DNA of 5,937 nt, taken from Chloroflexota bacterium (GTDB taxonomy: Bacteria > Chloroflexota > Anaerolineae > B4-G1). The position numbers and the translations under genes are program-made. Shown here piece after piece: positions 1 to 5,152 of the stretch. The stretch covers positions 1-5,937 of the forward strand of contig QMOE01000172.1 of NCBI GenBank assembly GCA_003648125.1, read 5' to 3'. How positions within the stretch are numbered: the first letter of the stretch is position 1; every line of letters starts with the position of its first letter. The notes below the pieces were generated by a model, which was not told the origin of the DNA, did no database searches, and saw only the letters and a program-made list of their open reading frames with translations.

Positions 1-1863
1 ACACCCCTCATCCGGCGGGGCGATAATTTCGAGGAGGCGACGTGGGACGAGGCGCTGACGCTGGTAGCTGAGAAACTCGCCACCATCCACGGCGAGTTCG
101 GCCCTGATTCCATTGGCTTCCTGGCTTCGGCCAAGTGTACCAACGAGGAAAATTATCTCTTGCAGAAATTCGCCCGCGCGGTGATCAAAACGAACAATGT
201 GGATCACTGCGCTCGGCTCTGACACGCTCCCACGGTGGCCGGTCTGGCCGCCGCGTTCGGCAGTGGAGCGATGACCAACTCTGTCCCCGAGTTCAGCGAG
301 CACACGCAGTGCTTTCTCATCACCGGCTCCAACACCACCGAGGCCCATCCCCTGGTCGCCAGTCACGTGATGGAGGCGCAGGAACGAGGAGCCGAGGTCA
401 TCGTCGTGGACCCCCGTGAGGTGCAGATCGCCCGGTTGGCCGACATCTACTTGCGCGTCCGGCCCGGCACCAACGTCGCCTGGCTCAACGGTTTGATGAA
501 CGTCATTATCAGCGAGGGGCTGGAGGATAAAACCTTTGTCGAGGAGCGTACCGAGGGGTACGAGGAACTGAAGCAGGTGGTGATGGAATACACGCCGGAG
601 CGGGTGGAAGGGATTACCTCCATTCCCGCCGACGACCTGCGGAAAGCGGCGCGCATGTACGCCACCAGCAAGCCGGCCGCCATCCTCTATGCCATGGGTA
701 TCACTCAACACACCTCCGGCACCGATAACGTCAAATCCTGCGCCAACCTGGCGATGCTGACCGGCAATATGGGCGTGGCTGGGGGAGGGGTCAACCCTTT
801 GCGCGGTCAGAACAACGTCCAGGGGGCCTGCGACCTGGGCGGATTGCCCAACGTCTACCCCGGCTACCAAAAGGTGACCGTGCCGGAGCTAAAGGCCAAG
901 TTCGAGGCAGGCTGGGGCGTGGAAGGTCTCTCCGACCAGGTGGGATTGACCGTGACGCAGATGATGGATGCGGCTTGCTCTGGCGACGTGCGTGCCCTCT
1001 ACGTGATGGCCGAGAACCCCATGCTCTCCGATCCCGACGTCAATCATGTCCGTCACTGTTTGCAGCAATTGGATTTCCTGGTGGTACAGGATATTTTTCT
1101 CACCGAGACGGCAAAACTGGCCGACGTGGTTCTGCCGGGCACGTCTTTTGCCGAAAGGAATGGTACCTTCACCGGCACCGACCGGCGCATCCAGCGGGTG
1201 CGTAAGGCGGTCGAGCCGCTGGGAGATTCCAGAGCGGATTGGGAGATCGTCTGCCAACTGGCGCAACGTATGGGGGCCGCCTGCTTTGATTTTGGTTCGG
1301 CGGAAGAGGTGATGGACGAGATGGCCCGGTTTACCCCCATCTATGGCGGAGTCTCCTACGAGCGGCTGGAGAAAGAGGGTTTCCTCCAGTGGCCGGTGCC
1401 GACCGCCGACCATCCCGGCACGCCTTATTTACACAAGGGCAAATTCAGCCGCGGCCGGGGTCATTTTTACGCCGTCGAGTTCCACGAGGCGGCCGAGTTG
1501 CCCGACGACGAGTACCCCTTCATTCTGACCACCGGGCGTTTGATGTTCCACTGGCACACCGGCACAATGACGCGCCGCTCGGAAAAGCTGGATCAGGAAG
1601 TCCGGGAGGCTTACGTGGAGATGCACCCAGACGACGCCGCTCGGATTGGGTTGGACGGCAACCGCCGGGTGCGCATCGCCAGCCGGCGCGGGGAGATAGA
1701 GCTGGCCGTGCGGGTCACGCCACGCATCAAGCCGGGTGTTGTTTTCATCCCCTTCCACTTTGCCGAAGCCGCCGCTAATGCGCTCACCAATGCCGCCCTC
1801 GACCCGGATTCTGGAATACCAGAGTACAAGGTCTGCGCGGTGCGGGTGGAAGTGGTGGGGTAG
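1..1863 (+). CDS. fdhA: Formate dehydrogenase catalytic (alpha) subunit, selenocysteine-containing, 5' partial
   Basis: This molybdopterin (bis-MGD) enzyme oxidises formate to CO2, or runs in reverse, in the cytoplasm or on a membrane complex. Seen: 620 residues, reading frame 1, open from base 1 to TAG at 1861-1863 apart from TGA at 220-222. Around the TGA the protein reads [13 protein letters not shown], matching CARV-U-HGPSVAGL of E. coli FdhF, so codon 74 is selenocysteine (Mo ligand) and His75 is the adjacent catalytic histidine. [13 protein letters not shown] places the conserved active-site Arg at residue 268, 194 after Sec (193 in E. coli). Residues from about 505 (YPFILTTGR) to the end are the molydopterin dinucleotide-binding domain, ending [11 protein letters not shown]. 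The N-terminus is off the window: about 66 residues by comparison with FdhF, normally holding the 4Fe-4S cysteines. A NuoG-like ferredoxin extension further upstream cannot be excluded. Translation passes the TGA only if the cell has SelA/B/C/D, none of which is visible. A start at GTG 235 would be an artefact of reading TGA as stop. Confidence 0.95.
220..222 (+). other. In-frame UGA recoded as selenocysteine
   Basis: The TGA is codon 74 of the formate dehydrogenase frame. Protein similarity to FdhF continues without a break on both sides (NNVDHCARL before, HAPTVAGL after), and the position equals Sec140 of E. coli FdhF. A SECIS hairpin follows. No other in-frame stop occurs in the 620-codon frame, which argues against a decayed gene. 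Confidence 0.95.
233..253 (+). promoter_or_regulatory. Bacterial SECIS element (SelB-binding hairpin)
   Basis: Bases 233-240 (CGGTGGCC) pair with 246-253 (GGCCGCCG) as an 8-bp stem with one G-U pair, closing the loop GGTCT at 241-245. The E. coli fdhF SECIS also has a GGUCU apex, and in both genes exactly 18 nt lie between the UGA and that loop. SelB bound to this hairpin delivers Sec-tRNA to the UGA. The stem is more GC-rich than that of E. coli and lacks an obvious bulged U below the loop. The hairpin also encodes part of TVAGLAA, so the sequence serves both protein and RNA. Confidence 0.9.
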
Positions 1864-1864
1864 G

Positions 1865-1885
1865 GATTGGATATTAGAGATTGGA
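1865..1885 (+). repeat. Three tandem 7-bp units just after the fdhA stop
   Basis: GATTGGA (1865-1871), TATTAGA (1872-1878) and GATTGGA (1879-1885) are consecutive heptamers. The first and third are identical, and the middle one differs at two positions. The array begins one base after the stop codon and abuts the terminator stem. With only three units, chance is possible, but a second heptamer array lies inside the ssnA-like gene. Confidence 0.5.
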
Positions 1886-1930
1886 AACTCGCCCCGGCCC
1901 CGTTGCGTGGGTCGGGGCGAGTTGTTTTGT
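1886..1930 (+). terminator. Rho-independent terminator of fdhA
   Basis: Bases 1886-1896 (AACTCGCCCCG) pair perfectly with 1913-1923 (CGGGGCGAGTT). The stem extends inward by a G-U and three G-C pairs to about 15 bp, with an 8-nt loop at 1901-1908. A moderately T-rich tail, GTTTTGTG, follows. It lies 23 bp after the fdhA stop and before the next promoter, so it ends the formate dehydrogenase transcript. The broken T-tract makes its efficiency uncertain. Confidence 0.8.
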
Positions 1931-1940
1931 GAGCGCGCGA

Positions 1941-1969
1941 TTGGCCTGCAGACGATTTGTGTGTATAAT
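1941..1969 (+). promoter_or_regulatory. Sigma70-like promoter of the alkyltransferase gene
   Basis: The -10 box is a perfect TATAAT at 1964-1969. A -35 candidate TTGGCC (4 of 6 consensus) lies at 1941-1946 with a 17-bp spacer. Transcription would start near 1976, leaving a leader of only about 9 nt before ATG 1985, with the Shine-Dalgarno at the very 5' end of the message. Placement just after the fdhA terminator supports it. Confidence 0.55.
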
Positions 1970-1984
1970 CGTAGCGGAGGGGGT

Positions 1985-2554
1985 ATGGAAATGAAACTAG
2001 GCCCATTCTCATACGTGCTCGTGCCATCCGCTTTTGGTACGCTGAGCATCGTCTGGTGGGAGATCGAGACCGGGCCAAAGGTATATCGCCTGTTTCTCCC
2101 CGACGAACACACGCCGGCGGAGGACATTGTCCAGGTGAACTTTCCCGGCGCAAGCTCTCTCTCGTGCCCCGCGATAGCGGAACTCGGCGAGCGACTGCAA
2201 GCCTTTCTGGCAGGAGAAGCCGTGGAATTTGAACTGGCTCTCCTGGCGCTCGAACGATATTCCGCGTTCCAAAGAAGAGTACTCGTGGCCGAACACGGGA
2301 TTCCAAGAGGACAGGTGAGCACCTATGGGAGAATCGCCAAAAGCCTGCGAGTTCCGAGGGCCGCACGGGCGGTCGGCAACGCTCTGGCGCGCAACCCCTT
2401 CCCCATCATCATCCCCTGCCATCGAACGATCAGGGCCGATGGCCGGTTGGGCGGATTCCGGGGTGGCCTCGACATGAAGCGCGCCCTGCTCGAGATGGAG
2501 GGAGTGGAGGTTGACGAAGCGGGCAAGGTGCTGACGGATCAGTTTTACTATTGA
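1985..2554 (+). CDS. ogt: Methylated-DNA--[protein]-cysteine S-methyltransferase (O6-alkylguanine-DNA alkyltransferase)
   Basis: This suicide DNA-repair protein moves the alkyl group from O6-alkylguanine (and O4-alkylthymine) onto its own cysteine. Seen: 189 residues. Residues 1-90 are a divergent N-terminal domain. The C-terminal DNA-binding and catalytic domain spans about 93-175, with RGQVSTYGRIA (108-118, helix-turn-helix region, Tyr114), RAVGNALARNPFPIIIPCHR with likely arginine finger R128 and acceptor C145 in PCHR, then GGFRGGLDMKRALLEMEG (156-173), the family signature. Length suits single-function Ogt/MGMT and leaves no room for an AraC-like Ada domain. ATG 1985 is chosen because GGAGG at 1976-1980 precedes it by 4 nt. 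ATG 1991, two codons on, is an alternative with 10-nt spacing. The frame is open upstream to 1736, but that stretch overlaps fdhA and the terminator and is not coding. The gene has its own promoter and appears to be a single-gene unit. PCHR rules out an alkyltransferase-like (ATL) protein lacking the cysteine. Confidence 0.93.
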   Translation: MEMKLGPFSYVLVPSAFGTLSIVWWEIETGPKVYRLFLPDEHTPAEDIVQVNFPGASSLSCPAIAELGERLQAFLAGEAVEFELALLALERYSAFQRRVLVAEHGIPRGQVSTYGRIAKSLRVPRAARAVGNALARNPFPIIIPCHRTIRADGRLGGFRGGLDMKRALLEMEGVEVDEAGKVLTDQFYY

Positions 2555-2584
2555 TGGGAAATCGCCCCTGCGAGTGGATGACTC

Positions 2585-2612
2585 TTGCCTGGCAGGGTAT
2601 CGCTGGTATAAT
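2585..2612 (+). promoter_or_regulatory. Sigma70-like promoter of the two-component operon
   Basis: The -10 box is a perfect TATAAT at 2607-2612. A -35 candidate TTGCCT (4 of 6) lies at 2585-2590 with a 16-bp spacer. It begins 31 bp after the alkyltransferase stop. The predicted start near 2619 gives the kinase message a leader of about 180 nt, containing the double-hairpin palindrome at 2654-2712. No terminator is evident between the alkyltransferase stop and this promoter, so some read-through is possible. Confidence 0.5.
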
Positions 2613-2653
2613 TCGAGACAATCGGTAGAAGAAAGTTAGGTCGTTGGGAGAAA

Positions 2654-2712
2654 TGTAGGTCACGTTTTTAACGTGACGACCTTGATCCGTCACGCTGCAA
2701 GCGTGACCTACA
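2654..2712 (+). repeat. 59-bp palindromic element with two hairpins (element C)
   Basis: TGTAGGTCACG (2654-2664) is the exact reverse complement of CGTGACCTACA (2702-2712). Inside are two 8-bp hairpins: GTCACGTT/AACGTGAC (2659-2677, loop TTT) and GTCACGCT/AGCGTGAC (2689-2707, loop GCA). They are separated by an 11-nt spacer and clamped by TGTAG/CTACA. A single long hairpin is also possible (2654-2664 with 2702-2712 and 2672-2677 with 2689-2694). It lies in the presumed kinase leader. It looks like a small mobile or REP/MITE-like palindrome, but no target-site duplication is obvious and no transposase is present. Confidence 0.8.
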
Positions 2713-2780
2713 AAGGTAAGTCTATTTTCAAAGTAGTACACAGCAAATACGGCATAGTTTACACCTGTGAGGCTCTAGCG

Positions 2781-2797
2781 GAGACCTCGGAGGTCTT
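2781..2797 (+). promoter_or_regulatory. Hairpin over the kinase Shine-Dalgarno
   Basis: AGACC (2782-2786) pairs with GGTCT (2792-2796) around loop TCGGA, with a possible G-U pair at the base (2781/2797). The Shine-Dalgarno GGAGG (2789-2793) is partly in the loop and partly in the stem. GAGG at 2769-2772 could instead pair with CCTC at 2785-2788, which would open it. The stem is short, so a regulatory role is speculative. The GGAGG itself, 8 nt before ATG 2802, decides the kinase start. Confidence 0.4.
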
Positions 2798-2801
2798 GTT
2801 G

Positions 2802-4145
2802 ATGGCGTTGGTGTTGGCCCTCTTTTACGGACAGGCCTTTTTTGTGCTGGGCTTTTCCACCCTCTCTTTGGCTCGCCGCAGCGCGCGGGTAGAGGTGGCG
2901 CGCAATCTCTTGCTCCTGGCCGCTTTTGGGTTCTGTGAGGCACTGGTGGCATGGAGCCCCTTGTGGGCAAGTGATTCGTCCCTCTTGCTCTCCTGGCTGC
3001 GATTGCTTTTGCTGGGCACAGGCTACGCTTTTCTGTTGACTTTTGCCTTGCAGACGTTCATCTCACTGGAAAGGCGAGACCAGGAATGTTGGACGATTGC
3101 CGGGGGTATCTCTGCCGTATGGATGATCGGCTTGATCGTCGCTCGCGTGGCCGGTGTGCCAACGGAGCGAGTTTTGCTCGACGGTGAAATTATCGCCCGC
3201 TATGGCCTGGCTCTGCCAGGGGGAATGCTGGGAGCGTGGGGACTGCGCCGCCAGGCGTACCGCACCATCGGGCGCGAGCGGATGGGGCTGGTCAAGGTTC
3301 ACCTGCGCGTGACTGGGGTTGCCCTGGGAGCATTTGCTCTTTTTGGGGGACTGATCGGCCCGGCCGCCCCTTTCTTCCCCGCCAACTGGCTCAACCAGGA
3401 GACGCTTCTGCAAGTGACAGGTGTCCCCATCTCGCTTATCCGTGGTCTATGTGGCGTCGCCATCACCTATGGAATCGTGCGGACGCTGAGCGTGATCTTG
3501 AGCGAGATTGAACTGTGGCTGGAGAATGCGGAGCGCAGGCAGGTGCTGGTCAGAGAGCGGGAGCGCATTGGGCGGGAGCTGCACGATGGCATCATCCAGT
3601 CCATTTACGCCGCCGGGCTGATGCTGGAAGGAGGGCAGCACAGTATTGCTGATGAACCAGAGGTGGCGCGCTACCAGCTAACGCGCGCGATAGATAGCCT
3701 GAACCAGACGATTCAGGACATTCGGCGCTACATCTTTGACTTGCGCGGCGAGAGGCCGGCCGACGATTTGGAAACTGGTCTGAACAAAATGCTCGACGAG
3801 TTTCGCGTCAATACCCTGCTGGAGACGAACTTTGTCGTGGAGGGCGAGAGCGAAGGGGGGTTGGGGGCTGAGCGTCGTCAGCATATTTTCCAAATCGCGC
3901 GCGAGGCGCTGACCAACGTAGCCCGGCACGCACAGGCCCGGCGGGTCGAGGTATGCTTGCAATACAACACCAGTGAATTACAACTCATCATCTCCGACGA
4001 CGGGGTGGGAATCTCAAACTTGCCGGTCAACAAGGGACACGGACTGAGGAACATGCGCGAGCGCGCCCGCCTGGTAGATGGCGCGCTGGATATTGACACG
4101 CGGCCAAATCAGGGCATGACGCTGACTCTTGCCGTGCCTTATTAG
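2802..4145 (+). CDS. Membrane-bound sensor histidine kinase, HisKA_3 (NarL/DegS-type) family
   Basis: The kinase senses an unknown signal, autophosphorylates on His, and passes the phosphate to the regulator encoded next. Seen: 447 residues. The N-terminal ~225 residues hold about six or seven hydrophobic segments (near 4-23, 35-52, 61-83, 98-115, 132-148, 168-186, 205-225) with short loops and no recognisable periplasmic domain. A charged linker that may form a coiled coil follows (about 230-256). The dimerisation/phosphoacceptor domain has [20 protein letters not shown] with His261. The ATPase domain (about 355-447) shows the N box [10 protein letters not shown] (Asn372), DDGVG (399-403) and [11 protein letters not shown] (412-422). 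All catalytic motifs are intact. ATG 2802 is preferred because GGAGG lies 8 nt upstream and membrane segment 1 starts at once. The frame is open back to GTG 2673, but that adds 43 residues translated from palindrome C. A 68-bp gap to the regulator indicates co-transcription. Confidence 0.92.
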   Translation: MALVLALFYGQAFFVLGFSTLSLARRSARVEVARNLLLLAAFGFCEALVAWSPLWASDSSLLLSWLRLLLLGTGYAFLLTFALQTFISLERRDQECWTIAGGISAVWMIGLIVARVAGVPTERVLLDGEIIARYGLALPGGMLGAWGLRRQAYRTIGRERMGLVKVHLRVTGVALGAFALFGGLIGPAAPFFPANWLNQETLLQVTGVPISLIRGLCGVAITYGIVRTLSVILSEIELWLENAERRQVLVRERERIGRELHDGIIQSIYAAGLMLEGGQHSIADEPEVARYQLTRAIDSLNQTIQDIRRYIFDLRGERPADDLETGLNKMLDEFRVNTLLETNFVVEGESEGGLGAERRQHIFQIAREALTNVARHAQARRVEVCLQYNTSELQLIISDDGVGISNLPVNKGHGLRNMRERARLVDGALDIDTRPNQGMTLTLAVPY

Positions 4146-4157
4146 ATGTAAGCGACA

Positions 4158-4203
4158 GGAACGCGAGCATCTTGCTCGCATGCGGCCCGGATAGCCGCGT
4201 TTC
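4158..4203 (+). repeat. 46-bp three-armed palindrome between kinase and regulator (element A)
   Basis: GGAAC (4158-4162) pairs with GTTTC (4199-4203, one G-U) as an outer clamp. Inside are GCGAGCA/TGCTCGC (4163-4179, loop TCT) and GCGGC/GCCGC (4182-4198), separated by AT. Every arm begins where the previous one ends, giving a three-way junction. It starts 13 bp after the kinase stop and ends one base before the regulator's Shine-Dalgarno. It is related to the core of the element at 4930-5030, in the same orientation. It may act as an mRNA processing or attenuation hairpin within the operon, or simply be a dispersed palindrome. Confidence 0.8.
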
Positions 4204-4213
4204 TGGAGGTGAT

Positions 4214-4864
4214 ATGACACTCAGAATCCTCATCGTGGACGATCACGAGGTGGTGCGGCTGGGCTTGAGCACCCTCCTTGAGCGCCATCCCGGTTTTACG
4301 GTCGTGGACGAGGCTGCCACGGCCAGGGAAGCTGTGCAGAAAGCCCTGCTGCTGCGGCCCGACGTCGTGGTCATGGACATCCGACTGCCGGGCGGCAGCG
4401 GCATTGATGCCTGCCGCAAGATCGTCGAGCAGGCGCCGATGATCAAGGTCATCATGCTCACCTCCTACGCCGAGGATGAGATGCTGTTCGACGCTATCTC
4501 TGCCGGGGCGTGCGGCTACGTGCTCAAGCAAATCGGCAGCAATGACCTGATCCAGGCGGTCGAGGCAGTGGGGCGGGGGGAGGCGTTGTTAGACCCAACT
4601 CTCACGCAGCAGGTCTTTGCCCGCGTGCGCGAAGCGGCGCGCAAGGAGCAAGAGGAGGCTTTCATGGACCTCACCGATCAAGAGATGCGCGTCTTGGCTC
4701 ACGTGGCCGAGGGGAAGACGAACCGAGAGATTGCCGGGGCCATGTTCCTGGGAGAGGGGACGGTGCGCAACTATGTCAGCAGTGTCCTGAGAAAGCTGGA
4801 CTTGACTAATCGGGCCGAGGCCGCTGCTTACGCCGTGGAGCACAACCTGAAGAAATTTCTCTGA
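4214..4864 (+). CDS. Response regulator, NarL/FixJ family with LuxR-type DNA-binding domain
   Basis: This transcription factor is presumably phosphorylated by the kinase encoded just upstream. Seen: 216 residues. The receiver domain (about 3-120) has acidic pocket D9/D10 in [11 protein letters not shown], phosphoacceptor D55 in [11 protein letters not shown], switch residue T83 in MLTSY and K105 in YVLKQ. A charged linker (about 135-150) leads to a LuxR helix-turn-helix (about 152-210) with [22 protein letters not shown] and [14 protein letters not shown]. All phosphorylation residues are intact. ATG 4214 is chosen because a near-perfect GGAGGTGA (4205-4212) directly precedes it. The frame stays open back to TTG 4172, but those codons lie in palindrome A. 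The gene lies 68 bp after the kinase with no separate promoter seen, so they form a bicistronic operon. Targets cannot be told from the window. Confidence 0.95.
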   Translation: MTLRILIVDDHEVVRLGLSTLLERHPGFTVVDEAATAREAVQKALLLRPDVVVMDIRLPGGSGIDACRKIVEQAPMIKVIMLTSYAEDEMLFDAISAGACGYVLKQIGSNDLIQAVEAVGRGEALLDPTLTQQVFARVREAARKEQEEAFMDLTDQEMRVLAHVAEGKTNREIAGAMFLGEGTVRNYVSSVLRKLDLTNRAEAAAYAVEHNLKKFL

Positions 4865-4929
4865 CGCAAGCGCAATATACCCTCCAGGGCTTCGCCAATC
4901 AATCAGGTCGCTCTGCTCAAAATGATGAC

Positions 4930-5030
4930 GTATCTTTTCAATAAATGGGGGTGAGGTGGAGGAACACCAGCATCTTGCTGGCATCTGGTGACCGAGATGG
5001 TCGCGTTCCCCCAAGATATTGAGAAGATAC
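4930..5030 (+). repeat. ~101-bp imperfect inverted repeat enclosing a second three-armed palindrome (element B)
   Basis: Bases 4930-4943 (GTATCTTTTCAATA) pair with 5017-5030 (TATTGAGAAGATAC): 14 positions with a single G-T mismatch that would be a G-U in RNA. Nested inside, the core at 4961-5009 repeats the layout of the element at 4158-4203. It has clamp GGAAC/GTTCC, hairpin CCAGCA/TGCTGG (4967-4981, loop TCT), and hairpin 4988-4993/4999-5004 with a 5-nt loop. It fills much of the 288-bp gap between the regulator and the ssnA-like gene. No T-tract follows, so it is not a canonical terminator, although it is the only strong structure after the regulator. Confidence 0.75.
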
Positions 5031-5050
5031 ATGACGACCACGTGTTTGAC

Positions 5051-5079
5051 TTGCCATCCTTTGACTTTCCGTATACAAT
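5051..5079 (+). promoter_or_regulatory. Sigma70-like promoter of the ssnA-like gene
   Basis: The -35 box TTGCCA (5051-5056, 5 of 6 consensus) and -10 box TACAAT (5074-5079, 5 of 6) have the ideal 17-bp spacer. Transcription would start near 5086, giving a leader of roughly 67 nt. It begins 21 bp after the large inverted repeat ends, which would isolate the gene from the two-component operon. Confidence 0.6.
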
Positions 5080-5152
5080 TTTATCGTCGGATGCGAATGG
5101 ATGAACGCGGGTTTTTCCTGGTTCGCCCGAGTCCAACCAATGGAGGATACCG

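Noticed and set aside
1..222. fdhA as a pseudogene broken by a nonsense mutation
   Set aside because: The TGA falls exactly at the known Sec position, has a correctly spaced SECIS loop, and the rest of the frame is intact.
235..1863. A 542-residue open frame starting at GTG 235 as the complete formate dehydrogenase
   Set aside because: The same frame continues upstream through TGA 220-222 with clear FdhF similarity and a SECIS hairpin; GTG 235 is an internal Val codon.
1736..1984. N-terminal extension of the alkyltransferase from TTG 1736
   Set aside because: It would overlap the end of fdhA in another frame, run through the terminator hairpin and precede the promoter; GGAGG supports ATG 1985.
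1429..2366. Long minus-strand frames across the fdhA end and the alkyltransferase
   Set aside because: They cross two well-supported + strand genes and a terminator, lack recognisable domains and start signals, and are expected in GC-rich DNA.
2654..2712. Short CRISPR-like repeats
   Set aside because: The two GTCACG-containing arms are inverted hairpins, only two in number, without regular spacers or cas genes.
2673..2801. N-terminal 43-residue extension of the kinase from GTG 2673
   Set aside because: Its codons come from the palindrome and leader, no Shine-Dalgarno precedes it, and ATG 2802 has GGAGG at good spacing.
4172..4213. Regulator start at TTG 4172
   Set aside because: This part is the palindrome; receiver domains normally begin at [10 protein letters not shown], and the strong GGAGGTGA fixes ATG 4214.
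4930..5030. Rho-independent terminator of the two-component operon
   Set aside because: The structure is large and branched and no T-run follows 5009 or 5030; it may stall transcription but is not a canonical terminator.
4865..5152. A small gene in the 288-bp gap after the regulator
   Set aside because: No + strand frame with a ribosome-binding site and start was found; minus-strand frames here run into the inverted repeat and look non-coding.
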